Shown here: in pieces, positions 1 to 11,700 of the stretch | How the letters are laid out: the number at the start of each line of letters is the position of its first letter | How positions within the stretch are numbered: position 1 is the first letter of the stretch | Position numbers and translations under genes: made by a program | DNA from: Aquatica leii | Taxonomy: Eukaryota > Arthropoda > Insecta > Coleoptera > Lampyridae | Assembly: GCA_035610365.1 (NCBI GenBank) | Contig: CM069432.1 | Coordinates: forward strand, 5,146,001 to 5,210,000 | DNA: 64,000 nt | Reading direction: 5' to 3' | The notes under the pieces: generated by a model | Told to the model about the DNA's origin: nothing | Databases searched by the model: none | The model's input: the letters and a program-made list of their open reading frames with translations, nothing else

Positions 1-842
1 CAAAGAGAGAATTGCCCTAAAGGCGAACCTTTAGAAGCAAAAGAAAAAAGTAAGAAAGACAAGAAAGGAAGAAAAAAGACGGACGGAGAAGGATAAGACA
101 AGATGTAAGTGTCTGATTCGTTCTTCTCTCCGTAGAAGAAACGAAAGGGAGCAACCCTTCAATGCCCAACCAACCGCCCATATAAACAAAAAGAAATAGA
201 AAAGAAAACATATGAGTTAGTCATAGAACGAAAGCGTACAAATTGCTATCCCAAATTGAAAAGTATACTTCAAGACTTTAATGCCGACGAGCGGAATAGA
301 AAACCCAAGAAAAGAAAAAAACGAAATCTAAAGGCAGAAGAAAGAATTCTATAGATGACGTACCAATCAATCCAAAAAGGCCTACTAAACCGATATAAAT
401 AAATACAGACGGAACGGTAGTCTGTTCTGAAGTAAGATGGAGGAGAAATAAATCAAAAGAATTTTAGCAGAAACTTAACAAAAGAAATCGGTGACAGCAA
501 AATGGGCGAACGCATATAGATAGCATCTGAACCGCAATAAACAAGATACTAATAACGTATTCAAAGAATGGAACTACCAAAACCAAAAGAAAAAAACTGA
601 AAGAATAGCAAAGCTCAAAAGTCGGATGCTCAAAAAGGGAACTAGCGCTTACGACGCTTGCGACGCCGATGAAAAAGAAGAGACCGATGAGAAAAAGGAG
701 ACAGTGGATAATAAGCAGAAGTGATTGACGAAGTGAATGTAACAGTAGTGGCTTTTACATCAGGAGAAACAGCACGATCTTTATGTAGACGCGTAGACCA
801 GTGTTGGCAAGCTTCGCCTTACTTGTCAAAACGTGACGTCGC
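1..842. other. Purine-rich stretch without an assignable gene
   Basis: The plus strand is very rich in A and G (many GAAAGA/AAAAAG runs). The open frames here are short and low-complexity, and I recognise no domain. The composition resembles the coding strand of the LINEs elsewhere in the window, so it may be a decayed non-LTR retrotransposon, but no motif supports that. Confidence 0.3.
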
Positions 843-1073
843 CTAATAGGGTTGTTTCGTTGCGAGTTCGAACAAGAACAATAAACGTATAAACTCATCA
901 ACCTTAGATCTCATATGAGGCCAGTAGAAGTGAACGCGAAGTGCTTCTAAATTGCGCTTGACACTGCGGTGATCACAACCAGATGTGATGTGGTGATACT
1001 GAATAAGTTGCTTGAGCTGGTCCGAGGGTACAATTAATTTCCAAACGCAAGGATCCGAAGAATCCAAACGCAA
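843..1073 (-). pseudogene. Gypsy-type integrase zinc-binding (H2C2) fragment
   Basis: The 76-residue minus-strand frame reads like the N-terminal zinc-binding domain of a Ty3/Gypsy integrase: a paired-histidine segment (QYHHITSGCDH), the pattern ALRVHFYWPHMRSKVDEFI, then a place where the CxxC pair should follow. That pair is not intact here (the text reads LFLFELATKQPY). RT and the integrase core are absent on both sides, so this is a short pol remnant. A 23-bp unit (TCCAAACGCAAGGATC...) is tandemly duplicated at about 1037-1082 inside its start. Family assignment is fairly secure; the element of origin is unknown. Confidence 0.7.
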
Positions 1074-1289
1074 GGATCAGAAGAGGAAATGCGTACACGT
1101 TTACGTAAAAGATTTTTTACAACGCACCAACAAGAGAAACGACGAGGAGTAGCAGTAACTTTTGATATCATACCTAAATACCAAGGATCAGTTGTAGGCG
1201 TAATAATCCTAAAAACTGAAAAGAAATTAGAAGGAAGAGAAAGAAGAGAACGAACGGTACGTAAAGGCTTATCACCTTGAGAACGACAA

Positions 1290-1860
1290 CGAACGCAAGT
1301 ATTCGTAGTAGAAGTAGATACAGAAGAAGAAAGTGTAGAAGCATTAAGAGAACAAGTAGCAGGAATAGCAGAAAAGCGGAAGTAGAAATCTTACTAGCAA
1401 AGACCAGAATGACTCTTGTTATCACCAATCTGTTGAGAAGTTGACAAGAGAAAGAGTAAAAGCAACCAATAAATTAGAAGTGACGGAGATCTGGATATCA
1501 GAAGATTATACAAAACAGGTACGGCAACAAAGAAGACAATTAATAACTTATATGATAAAGCGAAAACAAAGCAATACAAGGCAAATCGTATCGGCAATAA
1601 ACTAATAATAAATGGAGAATACTAGACCCTCGAGCAATTACAACAGTCAGAAAAAGATGTTTTAGAAAATGACAACGAAGAGGCGAAAAGCAAGAAACGA
1701 TCAGCGGCAGAAAGATCACCGGACGAACAAAGAAAGCTCAGAGAAAACAGCAATAAAAGAATAGCTCAAGAAGCAGAAAATTCAAAGCCATCAGGAAGCA
1801 AGACTGTATGGACACAAGGTCTACTAGCGGGGTTTCCAACGACGAAGAACGAAACCAAAC
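1290..1860 (+). pseudogene. Putative N-terminal region of the RTE-like LINE
   Basis: Upstream of the endonuclease, several plus-strand frames give charged, low-hydrophobicity text, for example YDKAKTKQYKANRIGNKLI and, near 1700-1830, RSPDEQRKLRENSNKR followed by SKTVWTQGLLAGFPT. Order and distance to the endonuclease motif at 1962 suggest an ORF1-like or N-terminal portion of the same LINE. No conserved domain is recognised, and stops and shifts interrupt it. Confidence 0.45.
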
Positions 1861-1949
1861 CAAAAAACTAGATACGCAAACAGAAAATACAAAAAATAAA
1901 AATATGACGACAATGGCGAGGAAATAGAAAAAGAGCAAAAGACAAGAAA

Positions 1950-2680
1950 GAATCGAAATAAGGCAAGATTAGGAACATGGAACATAAAAACATTATTAGA
2001 AATAGGGAACATGGAAGAAGTAAATAAGATAAAGAAAAATACTCAATAATGTACGCAAGAGAAGAAAAACAAGGAAGTAATGGAACAGCGTTTATTATAG
2101 ATAAAAAATATAGAAACCAAGTACTGGAATTTAAGAAAATAAATGGCATAATCTCATATGTAAAAATTAAAAACCAGAGAGCAAATATTTCTAAATAAAT
2201 GTATATGCACCCACCGAAGTAGCAACAAATGAAGAAAAGGACATATTCTCCGAAACTATATAAAGTATGCGCGACAAAATCTCAAAGCACGACACGCTAA
2301 TATTGCTAGGGGATCTGAATGCAATGATAGGAAAAGAGGAGCACATACAAAATGTAGCAGGCAAAAAAACGCCGCATGGAAAAACCAATGATAATGGAAC
2401 AAGGGTATGTAACCTAGCAGAAGAATTTAAGTTGTTAATAACAACGACAAAGTACATACATAAAAAGGAGCATAAAGTCACATGGACAAGACCAGGGCAA
2501 ACAGAAGGAAACCAAATAAACCCCAACCTAATACAAAAGAAAAGAGAAAGTATAATACAAGATGTAAGATCCTATAGAGGAACCAGTATAAATACAGACA
2601 ACTACTTAGTAATAGCTAAAACAAAGTTAAGACTGGCAAGAGATAGCAAAACCAAAACAATAGCAATATTTAGAGTTTAA
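1950..2680 (+). pseudogene. LINE APE-type endonuclease domain (broken)
   Basis: The domain opens with ARLGTWNIKTLLEIGNMEEV, the characteristic start of RTE-clade endonucleases, near 1962. After a frameshift it continues from 2267 with LILLGDLNAMIGKEE (the catalytic GDxN motif), HKVTWTRPG and a segment ending in the degenerate pattern TDNYLVIAKTKLRL, where the usual catalytic SDHxLV has become TDNYLV. In LINEs this enzyme nicks the target site and primes reverse transcription. The change of the active-site histidine plus internal stops make it non-functional. Confidence 0.8.
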
Positions 2681-2806
2681 ACAATGAAGACAACAAAAGA
2701 AAGTTTCAAGAAGAAGTCTAAAGACAACCAGGGAAAAGAAACTAAAATGAAAACATAGAAGACGAATGGGGAAAAAACGGCAATAATCGAAACATCAGTA
2801 AAAACC

Positions 2807-3052
2807 ATGAAGAGAAAACAAATAACACAGAGAAATAATTGGTACGACGATGAATGCGATGAAATGGTAAAGGAAAAGAGTGAGGCAAGATTAAAATGGA
2901 CGAGAACAAACAAAGAAGACGAATATGAAAAGTACAGGCAAATACGAAAAGACGGAAAAAAAATTAATAAGAACCAAGTAATTGAAATGGCTAAAAGCAG
3001 GAATGGAGGAGTTAGAAAAGGACAACCAAAACAACACAAAATTATACAGGGT
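2807..3052 (+). pseudogene. LINE linker between endonuclease and RT
   Basis: This frame carries NNWYDDECDEMVKEKSEAR and a lysine/glutamate-rich helix, the usual segment between endonuclease and reverse transcriptase in RTE-type LINEs. The frame runs into the TACAGGGTGTGTCA motif near 3047, where the foldback insertion begins. No enzymatic motif is expected in this part. Confidence 0.6.
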
Positions 3053-3608
3053 GTGTCACGATGATGGCCTATTAGAGGTATCCCTAAAACTAAATGAAAT
3101 AGAGTTTTCAAAGATGGCATATGTGGGTTTGAGAATATGATCTTTTTAACTAAAATATTTTCACTAATGACCAACTTTCGTTTGTATCGGAAGTAGCTAT
3201 CAATTTTGTTATTTTAAATGGAACACTTTGTATATTTTTACATTTTTGGATTGTTTGCTGAATTCTATTTTAAGTTTTATAAGCGCACCCTATACCGTAG
3301 GTTTAACGTTTATGAGATTTTTCGAAAAGAATGAAAGAAATTACATTTGTTGCTTCTTATGAGAGCGTTTATAAAGTTTATACAAACAAGATAAATTATT
3401 TTGAAATTTTGATATTAGCGTAATCAAGTGGTCGTGTTTGTCCATGTAAATTCAAAATTTTAATTTATTGAATATCTCATAAACGGTAAACATAAGGTAT
3501 AAGGTGCGCTTATAAAACTTAAATTAGAATTCAGCAAACATTCCAAAAATGTAAAAATATACAGGGTGTTTCTTTTAGAATAACAAAGTTGTAGCTACTT
3601 AGAAGAAT
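3047..3608. repeat. Foldback (long-TIR) non-coding element inside the LINE
   Basis: Two arms of about 120 bp are inverted: roughly 3190-3315 and 3472-3600. Shared segments include GTTTGCTGAATTCTA, AAGTTTTATAAGCGCACC and TGTATATTTTTACATTTTTGGA. The centre is about 150 bp. The left flank has TACAGGGTGTGTCA (about 3047) and the right arm has TACAGGGTGTTTCTTT (about 3559), so the outer boundary may be at 3047 or at the arm itself. It separates LINE linker from LINE RT, so it inserted into the LINE. No coding capacity is seen. Confidence 0.65.
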
Positions 3609-3611
3609 AGA

Positions 3612-4284
3612 AAAATGCTATGAAAGAGAGATTGATCTGCATATTTTGTACATAGACTTTAAACAAGCATTTGACAGCTTAGAGAGGAAAACGAGACATA
3701 TCAATATTAGGAATAGCAACCAAGATAAAACTACTAATTAAAATAACATTGGAGGAATCAAAGGCAGCTGTAATAACACAAGAAGGATTAACAAACCGAG
3801 TAAAACAAGTAAAAGGAGTAAGACAAGGAGATGGACTATCCGCAGCTCTATTTAACATAGCATTAGAAGGTGTAATAAGAAATTGTAAAATAACGGTATC
3901 CATAATACAAAACTGAATACAAGTAGTTGCGTATGCAGACGACATACCAGAACTGAAAAGAGTAGCTTAGAGGAAATAATACAGAAAATAGAGGACGAGG
4001 CAAGAAAACGTGGATTAGAATTAAATTAAAAGATAACTAAGTATATGAAAATTAACAAAGAACAGACGTTAAAGAATAAACTGGAAATCGTGATAGGAAA
4101 ATAAAAATTCGAGCATGTTCAAACCTTCAAATATCTTGGAACAGTTATAAGTAGCAAAAACGAGACAAACATAGAAGTAGCACAAAGAATAAAATCAGGA
4201 CACAACGTATACAACAGACTTAGAGAAATTATGAAAAGTAAACAGATAACAAAGGAAACAAAAATGAGAATGTACAAAGTAACA
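3612..4284 (+). pseudogene. LINE reverse transcriptase (broken)
   Basis: RT motifs appear in order on the plus strand: motif A ILYIDFKQAFDSL near 3640, motif B VRQGDGLSAALFNIALEG near 3820-3870, and motif C QVVAYADDI near 3920-3950, followed by thumb text FKYLGTVISS near 4130. The YADD active site is preserved, but several stops and frameshifts interrupt the domain. It ends at 4284, where the solo LTR begins, and resumes at 5491 with IRPAVLYAS. RT copies LINE RNA into the nicked target. Confidence 0.8.
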
Positions 4285-5486
4285 TGCTACAAGCTTTTAG
4301 GTCTTACGAACCTTGCACGGCCAATTCACACAGTCGGAGATAGGGGAGGTTCAAGTGAATAATAATTAAGGGCGCCAGATCATTTATACTTAACACTTCT
4401 GCCTCGATCAAAACAGACGGTCCAAGCTTGTAACGAATTTTTAGGTTTGTAATCCTTGCCACTCTGATGTTCGGGCAACCACAATAAAAGAGAAAGGTAT
4501 GTTACCATAAAAGAAAGATTGACAGGTATAAAAACTTTAATCTAGTAACGTAGATGATTAACAAGAGTATATCTAATTCTCAGTGCATAAATGCCAGCAG
4601 TATCGGCAACACACAATACATAGATTAAGTCGAAGCGAACAGCGAAGAAAATTTCGTAGTGAATATTGTTTGTACACAGCATGCGATACACACAACATAA
4701 TTAATGAAACTACCTTAATGGTATTAAAACAATGATCGTAATTACGGAAATTAACATTAGCCAAAGTTCCGTGAGTGACTTTTCTGACAGCGATAAAATT
4801 ATTAAATAAACTTACCCACAATCCAGTACCTACTTGGTCGAAGAAAACGTTTTCCCCGGTAAGTGAGCCTAGAATAAATTTGAGTAGCAAATCGTGTCAA
4901 CACAATGACTCACGAAATCAAGATCTACAAAATTGTTAATTACTGCTAAAAGAAAGTACACATAACATAACCCGATTGTCGAATGCTGTTGTACACATTC
5001 AATGAAAGTTGGTTTCGCAGGTGTTTGCCGCATGAGTAGGATCTCGAAGAAAAGTTCTTGTCTTCGGTTTTTTTAGTTTTAAACGTAGGTCTTATAGAGT
5101 TATACTCGTTCCATGAAGGTATTTATCGATATTAATCCCTCATTATTCTTTTTTGAATAGAAACATGTGGGCCAAAACGTGGTGGAACGGCTATCAAATC
5201 AAGAAGAAATTACAAAGGAATTCTAACAATCGGATGTAAACATCTTACCCTGTGACGAATAAATTATTTTAAAAACGTAATGAAGTTATAATTTGATTTC
5301 CATTACAGAGAATGATATTCCAAAATTTTCTTTAAGCGACACAGGTCATTTTATGCAGTTGTCAGCTTAACGACTTCGTCGTAAAAATGACAGTCACAAG
5401 AAAAGATCGGCAGAGAGCGTCAAAACCGGAATCTAATTTTAATTCAATATACAGGGTATTACGTTATAAAAATTTTGCACGTAACA
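4285..5486. mobile_element. Solo LTR, copy A, with 4-bp target duplication
   Basis: The unit starts TGCTACAAGCTTTTAGG and ends TTGCACGTAACA, a TG...CA structure with short inverted ends (TGCTAC/GTAACA). It is flanked by AACA at 4281-4284 and 5487-5490. Taking out the unit and one AACA lets the LINE frame run on, so this is a clean insertion. It carries no gag or pol, which points to LTR-LTR recombination. Related copies lie at 25274-27179 and 39906-41252. The parental family (Gypsy or BEL) is not shown in the window. Confidence 0.8.
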
Positions 5487-5490
5487 AACA

Positions 5491-5578
5491 ATAAGACCAG
5501 CAGTACTATACGCAAGTTAAACCATGCGCATCACAAATAAAGATGCAGAGAAACTGAAAGTATTTGAACGAAAAATAA
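5491..5578 (+). pseudogene. LINE C-terminal fragment between two insertions
   Basis: This 88-bp island continues the LINE frame (IRPAVLYAS, then RITNKDAEKLKVFERKI), matching the post-thumb segment found in RTE-type LINEs. It is bounded on the left by the solo LTR and on the right by the CACTGG-ended DNA transposon, and it resumes at 8119. Confidence 0.75.
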
Positions 5579-8118
5579 CACTGGTCTGCATGAAAATGGG
5601 CCCTGATACCATTCTTGACGATTCTTATGTAAAATGACCTAATGACCTCCTGAATCCAAAAATGAGCTCCGTTTTTACCCATCACCCACCTATTTTGGGG
5701 GGACCCCGTTTTTATTTTATTTTTTACATTTTTTTTAGAATTTTAACTTATAGCCGTTAAACATCCCAAAGCAGGTAATAAAATTTATACCAAAGTATAT
5801 GGCAAAAGTTTTGCCATAAAATGTGTATAGAAACAACAATAAAATACAAATATATAAGAAAAGTAAAAAAATATCAGTAAACAGTTAGGAAGATTCACTG
5901 CACGACGCTAGCGATCTCAATACCACATGCAGGTTTGAACAGGAATTTTCGACTGGCTTGAACTTGCATTACTTTTCTCATTATAGTATATTACATTGTT
6001 TGCTTAACTGCTTTGATCAGTACATCTATAGCTGTTGCAGAGTTAACTTGTCGACGTTTTAAACGTGCTGGATTTTGTGTTCATTTTTGTTCATTTGTGT
6101 AAAACAGTAAAACTACTTTTACTCCGGATTTTTTCAAGCGACTAAGTGTGATTTGTGGTTAATGTCGGGCGTTGAATTACTGTTTAATTATGCCACGCGA
6201 CTTTAAAAGCGCAACAAAAACCCCTTTTTCCGTTTGTTAAAACAGCTTATAAATTGTACTTTGATTGTCAAGTTGGCGACCAGGACAAGACTTGGGCTCC
6301 TCAGTTTGCTGTACGACTTGTTACAGTAGTTTGACCAAATGGCGCAAAGGTACCCGTAAATCAATGCCATTTGCTGTTCCTATGGTTTGGCGTGAACCTC
6401 GCTGTCATCTTACAGATTGTTACTTTTGTATGACTTCCACCGTCGGGTTTTCGAGCAAAAATAAGCATACAATTCAGTAGCCCAATATTCCATCAGCTCT
6501 AAGACCTGTTCGTTATAACGATACTTTGCCAATCCCAGAGCCCTCAAACACTTATACTCTAGAGCCGGAAATTTATTTAAAAGATTCTGAGCCACAACCT
6601 GGGGCTTCGAATGATACGTTCAATGATGATGAAGAGTATTCCGCAGATTTAGTTTCTCGGCAACCTCACCTCCTCACTCAATCGGAATTAAATGATCTTG
6701 TCAGGGATTTGCAGTTACCCAAGACTAAATCTCAGCTCCTAGGATCGCGACTTCAACAGTGGAATCTCTTAGAAAAGGGAGTAAAAATATCTTCTTATAG
6801 GACCAGACAAGCAACCCTGAAATGTCTTTTCTCAGAAGATAAAGGTTTAGTGTTCTGCCCTAATGCAAATTTATGGATGACAGTGCTACAGATGCCATGT
6901 GACCCAGACAAATGGATACTGTTTATAGACTCATCAAAAACAAGCTTAAAAGTGGTCTTGTTGGCAAATGGGAATGACTTCCCATCAGTTCCAGTTGCAT
7001 ACTCTGTTGATATGAAGGAAACGTACGAAAACATCTTCAGAATCCTTGATAAAATTAGTTATCATGATTATAAGTGGAAACTTTGCGCTGACTTAAAAGT
7101 TGTTGCTCTACTCAGGGCCTGCATTCAAGATTCACAAAATATTGCTGCTTCCTTTGTGAATGGGATAGCCGAACCCGAGATAAACATTACATCGTACGGG
7201 ACTGGCCTCTGCGAGAAAATCTTATTCCTGGTCAGAAAATAGTCGCCTACAATCCTTTGGTTCCGAAGGAAAATATTTACTTACCACCTTTACACATCAA
7301 ACTTGGATCGATCAAGCAGTTTGTGGAAGCAGTGGACAAGACAGGTGATGCATTTCAATTTTTGAAAACTAAATTTCTTCGTCTTAGCGAAGCTAAAATC
7401 AAAGAAGGCGTTTTTGTTGGTCCCCAGATTAGACAACTCTTCCAAGATTCGACGTTTATTGAACACCTAAATCGACAAAAAAACGAGCTTGCATTTCAAA
7501 ACGTTTGTAAGAACTTCCTGGGTAATCACAAAAGTGAAGATTATGTCGCTCACGTCGAGGAACTGCTTTTAGCGTACAAGGACATACGATGTAACATGTC
7601 TCTTAAAGTTCACTTTCTTCACTCGCATTTGGACTTTTTCCCTGAAAATTTAGGAGCAGTCTCGGATGAACACGGGGAACGGTTCCATCAAGGCAACGCT
7701 AAGCTGGAGAAGAGATTTTCAGGGAAGTGGAATGCAAGCGTGTTGGCGGAGTACTGCTGGTTTTTGAAACGAGAGAGCTGTACCTCAGGGTATAAAAGGA
7801 AAGCAAGCACCAAGTAACGATGAATATCTTTTTATTTATTACTGTTTATAGCTAAAATAGTTCTTTTTCCCATTTAAATTAAATTCATGTCCATATATTT
7901 ATTATTACAATAATTATTATAATTATTATTATCGTTCGATAAATAAATTATAATTAATTTATCGAACTGTGGTAAAATTAGAGATTTGGGGCTCCCTCGA
8001 AAATGGTGGGTAATGGAAGAAAACGGAAGACATATTTGGATTCAGGACGTCATTTTACATACGAATCACCCGGAATAGTGTCACGGCTCGATAAAAAATA
8101 TTTTTTTGCAGACCAATG
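5579..8118 (+). mobile_element. CAC-ended DNA transposon (Chapaev/CMC-like), copy 1
   Basis: Short terminal inverted repeats are CACTGGTCTGCA at the left and CATTGGTCTGCA (reverse complement) at the right. TAA lies on both sides (5576-5578 and 8119-8121). The copy at 14782-17286 has a perfect 4-bp ATAA duplication, so one base may have been lost here. The element carries one transposase gene on the plus strand. CAC termini and 4-bp duplications are features of Chapaev-type elements in the CMC superfamily; the assignment rests on that plus the transposase motifs and is tentative. It sits in the LINE in the same orientation. Confidence 0.75.
6190..7817 (+). pseudogene. Putative DDE transposase of the CAC-ended element (frameshifted)
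   Basis: The start ATG (6190, MPRDF) matches that of the second copy (MPREC), but about 40 bp just after it are deleted, removing the first zinc CxxC (CYVCGE). What remains: the cysteine-rich segment CCTTCYSSLTKW, a DSSK segment (LFIDSSKTSLKVV, candidate first D, near 6930), LCADLK (candidate second D, near 7090), and, after a shift near 7130-7250, a C-terminal half from 7257 with LHIKLG, KVHFLHSHLDFFPENLG and SDEHGERFH (candidate E). The protein belongs to a family common in insects and cnidarians as transposon-derived proteins of about 520 residues. The early deletion and the shift make it inactive. Confidence 0.7.
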
Positions 8119-8490
8119 TAATTAGAAGAATATATGGACCAAACAAGATAAATGAAGAGTTACATATAAGATTAACAAACCAAGAAATAGAAGAGATACT
8201 AAAAGGAGAAAACATATTAAAGGAAATTAAAGCCAGGAGAATACGTTGGTACAGACATGTGAATATAAAAGAAAAAGAATCAATTGCGAAGAAGATAATG
8301 AAATGGAAGCCACAAGAAACGAGAGCAAAGGGGAGGCCGAAAATAAGATGGGATGATCAAGTAATTCGTGATATCAAAACCATGAGAATTGATAAATGAA
8401 GAGGAAAAATGAAAGATAGGGAGATATGGAAGAAAATAGTGGAAGAGGCGAGGAAACACATAAAAGAAAAGCAAGAAAGTGGAGGGGAGT
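8119..8490 (+). pseudogene. C-terminal end of the RTE-like LINE
   Basis: Translation from 8121 gives IRRIYGPNKINEELHIRL and then EIKARRIRWYRHVNIKEKES and RAKGRPKIRWDDQV, the standard C-terminal tail of RTE-type LINE proteins. The stop is at 8397-8399; weak coding-like text continues to about 8490. The 5' partner is the fragment ending at 5578. No poly-A or simple-repeat tail is obvious. Confidence 0.8.
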
Positions 8491-10025
8491 GAGGAACACA
8501 GTCTGAAGAGCTCCAATAGGAGCGGCATCAATTCCGCAATGGAATATATAGCCAGTTATATATAAATTGTGGCGTGTAGATTGAATGTTCATAAAGTAGC
8601 AATATTAAAAACGAAATATTTGCATATCATAATAAATATTTTAATACAAATATAATTAAACAAAGTGTTTTAAAAAATATTTTTGTTCACGTTTAATTAC
8701 CTAAATTGATAGTGCATTTTATTCTTGTAGTATTAGGAATGTAAACTACAAACTGTGGTTAACTGAATAACATCACTAATCTAATGAGTTTCAAAGTCGT
8801 TTGGATTGTGATGTGCGCTTCATTGACTCTTATAATCAAATCCCACAGCTTAAATTGCTTCACCGAGATGCTTTAATCGAAGTTTGAAGTGCATTTGTAG
8901 AAATACGATACGGATTTAATAGGCCTTAACTTCTCACACTTAGTTTACTACGTATAAAAAGAAATGAGCATTAAAAATGACTTTAAAAAAGATTAAGCAA
9001 CTAGTAGTTGGCGAAAAGCCAAGGTGTAACGCACCAGGAGTTTCTCTACTTGTTGATCGACCGAAATGCGGGTGCCTGTTGCGCTCTACCAGTTGCTTTT
9101 CCTCTATTAACTTGTTGCTGTTGAAATATAGATCATTTCGGATTACTACTAATAAAAGCGGGTTTCTAAAGTAATTGCTGACTCGATATTTTCAATTTCT
9201 ATGGTTATATGATTGTAATTAAGTTTTTGTGTTTTATGGATTTTATTGCGCTCTTAAGCTATGAAAAACTATTTTAAACGACTTTTATGTCGTTTTAAGT
9301 TCATTAAAAATTACTACCAGAAGGACTTTGTATATTACTTTATTTTCATTGTTGAAGACGTAAAAAGCATGTAGTTACGTAAAATTTATATGTTAAATTT
9401 GTGTAGATATTTCTTGTTTTGTTTTGTTTCCTAACGTTCTTGAAGTTTGTGAATACTTGGTATTTCTTTTACATTTAGATTGAGCTGTTTCTTTTATATA
9501 TTTTTATGTATTGTTTTGTTGCACAGGTCACATATGGCAATTTTAATTTATTTCCTCTATTTAATCGTCATTGATTGAAGTTGGTCGTTATTAAATCTAG
9601 CTGACATTACACTTCGTTACAGAACGGAGTTAGGTCTAATTAAGCTAGACACAAATCCAAATTGAAATAAATTTGCAGTATGTTGATCGCTTGAAGATAG
9701 GTTAAAAGAAATTAAAAATAAAAACTATCGGAAGGTGTCGAAAACAACACAATATTACATACGTAATATAATGAACAAGGTTTATTGCGATTTTTAAAGA
9801 TAAGAATGCATACATAAATAATAAAAAGATTAAAAAACTGGTATTCTGGGTGCATATTAAATGAGAATAGAGTCGTATCATAATTCACCAATTGTTTGCA
9901 GTAAGTGCTTGCAAATCGTTAGGATCGTTGGATAATGGCGAAATTGGACGAGAATTTAAGAATTTAGGACAGATTCAATTTGAGCAAGCAACGTGTTCCT
10001 CTCATCGTACGTAAAACTATGCATG
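8491..10025. other. AT-rich stretch with no recognised gene
   Basis: About 1.5 kb of AT-rich sequence between the LINE tail and the BEL fragment. Open frames are short and show no motif. It might include the 3' region of the BEL element (which reads leftward), but I cannot find an LTR boundary in it. Confidence 0.4.
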
Positions 10026-11003
10026 TCAACAGTTATGAACAAAGCGAAGACAGTATGCATGAACTCGAATGAGTTGTGTGTAAGATGAATACCTCTCTAT
10101 TATAGTATCTTTCGAAGAAGTAAAAAATACTTGTTTGGGTTTGACTTTTTCTAAGTCTGGTATAGGTTTCCAAGTTTGTTTAGGATAACCATCAAAACTT
10201 GCTGACAACCAAGTTGGACCGTGAAACCATAAATTCGAATTTTTTAAAAGATTGGGCAGACACCCACGAGAGATAATGTCAGCTGGATTCTGCTTTGAAT
10301 CTACGTGGTACCAGTCGACAACTTTGGTTAATGAGTGAATTTTTGACACTCGATTTGCTACAAATAATTTCCAGCTTCCCGATGGTTTGGAAATCCATGA
10401 AAGAACTATAACAGAATTAGACCACCAATAGTACTTTTGGAAATTCAAGTTAGAATTATTTTTAACTTCTAGACCTAGCTGAGCTAACAAGAGTGCAGCA
10501 CTTAATACTCTTGATCCTGAACATAATAAATGAATCAAATAATTATTGTAAACGTCTGTAGTTTTAATATATATACACGCTCCAAAAGCTTTCTCGCTGC
10601 TATCTGCAAATCCATGCAGTTCTATTGAAATATAGTTAGATAGTATAGTGTTTCGAGGTATAGTTAACTGCGAAAGGTAATTTAATTCTGATAAAAATGT
10701 TACCCACGTGTTATGAAGCGCACTAGGAATTATTTCATCCCAGTCGATTTTCAACTTTCATAACTCTTGCATCATAAGTTTAGCAAAAACTATACACGGG
10801 CTATACCCAGAGGATCATAAATCTGAGAAATAATAGACAATACGCTGCGTTTGGAAAACCGTTGATTAGTGTTTATAGTAATGGTATGATAATTTAAAGT
10901 ATCTAAGTTGGCGTTCCAAAGTAACCCAAGAGTTTTTGTTCCTTCTGGTTTATCAACGATAACTAAGGATTTTGTGTGATTTGGATTAGATATACTTTTA
11001 GAT
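10026..11003 (-). pseudogene. BEL/Pao pol fragment: RT thumb and RNase H region
   Basis: Reading leftward from 11003, frames give VIVDKPEGTKTLGLLWNAN, then FSKRSVLSIISQIYDPLGI, the classic BEL/Pao RT-connection motif, followed from 10754 by ELHGFADSSEKAFGACIY (RNase H first catalytic D), WWSNSVIVLSWI and SKQNPADIISRGC. These segments are typical of the A17-like pol region of BEL elements. Stops and a frameshift near 10760 break it. At 11003 it meets plus-strand gag sequence head to head, an unnatural junction. Confidence 0.85.
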
Positions 11004-11700
11004 ACTTGTGTAAAACTTCCAGTAATATCATTGCCTACTTTTAGCGGCTCATATCATGAATACCAAAGTTTTGTTGAAACATTTCGCTCGCTTATCGATA
11101 ATAACCCGCCCTTACAAAAAAATCAGCGTTTCCATTATTTGCTAAATTCGTTAAAAGGGGAAGCTTATAATCTCGTTTCGTCATTAGATATCACCGATAA
11201 TAATTATGATCGTGCATGGCAAATGTTAAGTGACAGGTATGATAATAAACGTCAAATTGAACAGCTTTTTAATCTATCGCCCGTAGTCAAAGAAAACCAA
11301 GATTCTTTACGTGCGTTGGTAGATACAGACTCTTGGGATTTAATATTAGTTTATCTTATTAGCTCCAAAATTGATATCAATACAAGACGTGATTAGGAAA
11401 AACAAAGTTGTAGTCGAGACATTCCTACATTTACATCGCTATTAAAGTTTCTGAATTCACGTTGTCAAAATTTAGAGCAAATGAATTCTTGCAAACATCA
11501 ACTCGTTCGTAAAAGCAACATAGTTCTCGAAAACTGTAATAAACCTCAATCAAAATTCAACATAGTCGTTCACACAGCCCTTCTAAAAGCAAAATTACAT
11601 TTTTTTCAATTTGCAATAATGATTCCCATACAATTTATTGCTGCACGAAATTACTTTCGTTTTCACAACCCGACCGTCTAAAAGCAATTAGCAGCAATAT
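11004..11700 (+). pseudogene. BEL/Pao gag fragment (DUF1759-like), inverted
   Basis: From 11031 the frame reads PTFSGSYHEYQSFVETFRSL, the hallmark start of the DUF1759 gag domain of BEL/Pao elements, and continues with FHYLLNSLKGEAYNLVSSL and a partial YDRAWQMLSDRYDNKRQI. It stops at 11394 and continues in other frames (TSLLKFLNSRCQNLEQM) to about 11690. Its first 99 bp (11004-11102) are repeated in inverse orientation at 12039-12137 with one mismatch seen. It is transcribed opposite to the flanking BEL pieces. Confidence 0.8.

Larger units (their letters stand above)
1089..8490 (+). mobile_element. RTE-like LINE, decayed and split by three insertions
   Basis: A plus-strand non-LTR retrotransposon runs through this span: a putative N-terminal region (about 1290-1860), an APE-type endonuclease (about 1960-2680), a linker (2807-3050), reverse transcriptase (about 3615-4284), and a C-terminal tail (5491-5578, then 8119-8397). 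It is cut by a foldback element near 3050-3610, a solo LTR (4285-5486) and a DNA transposon (5579-8118). The reading frame continues across the last two once insert and target duplication are set aside, which proves the order of events. Many stops and frameshifts show it is long dead. The start is uncertain and the 3' end is near 8490-8560. Confidence 0.8.
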
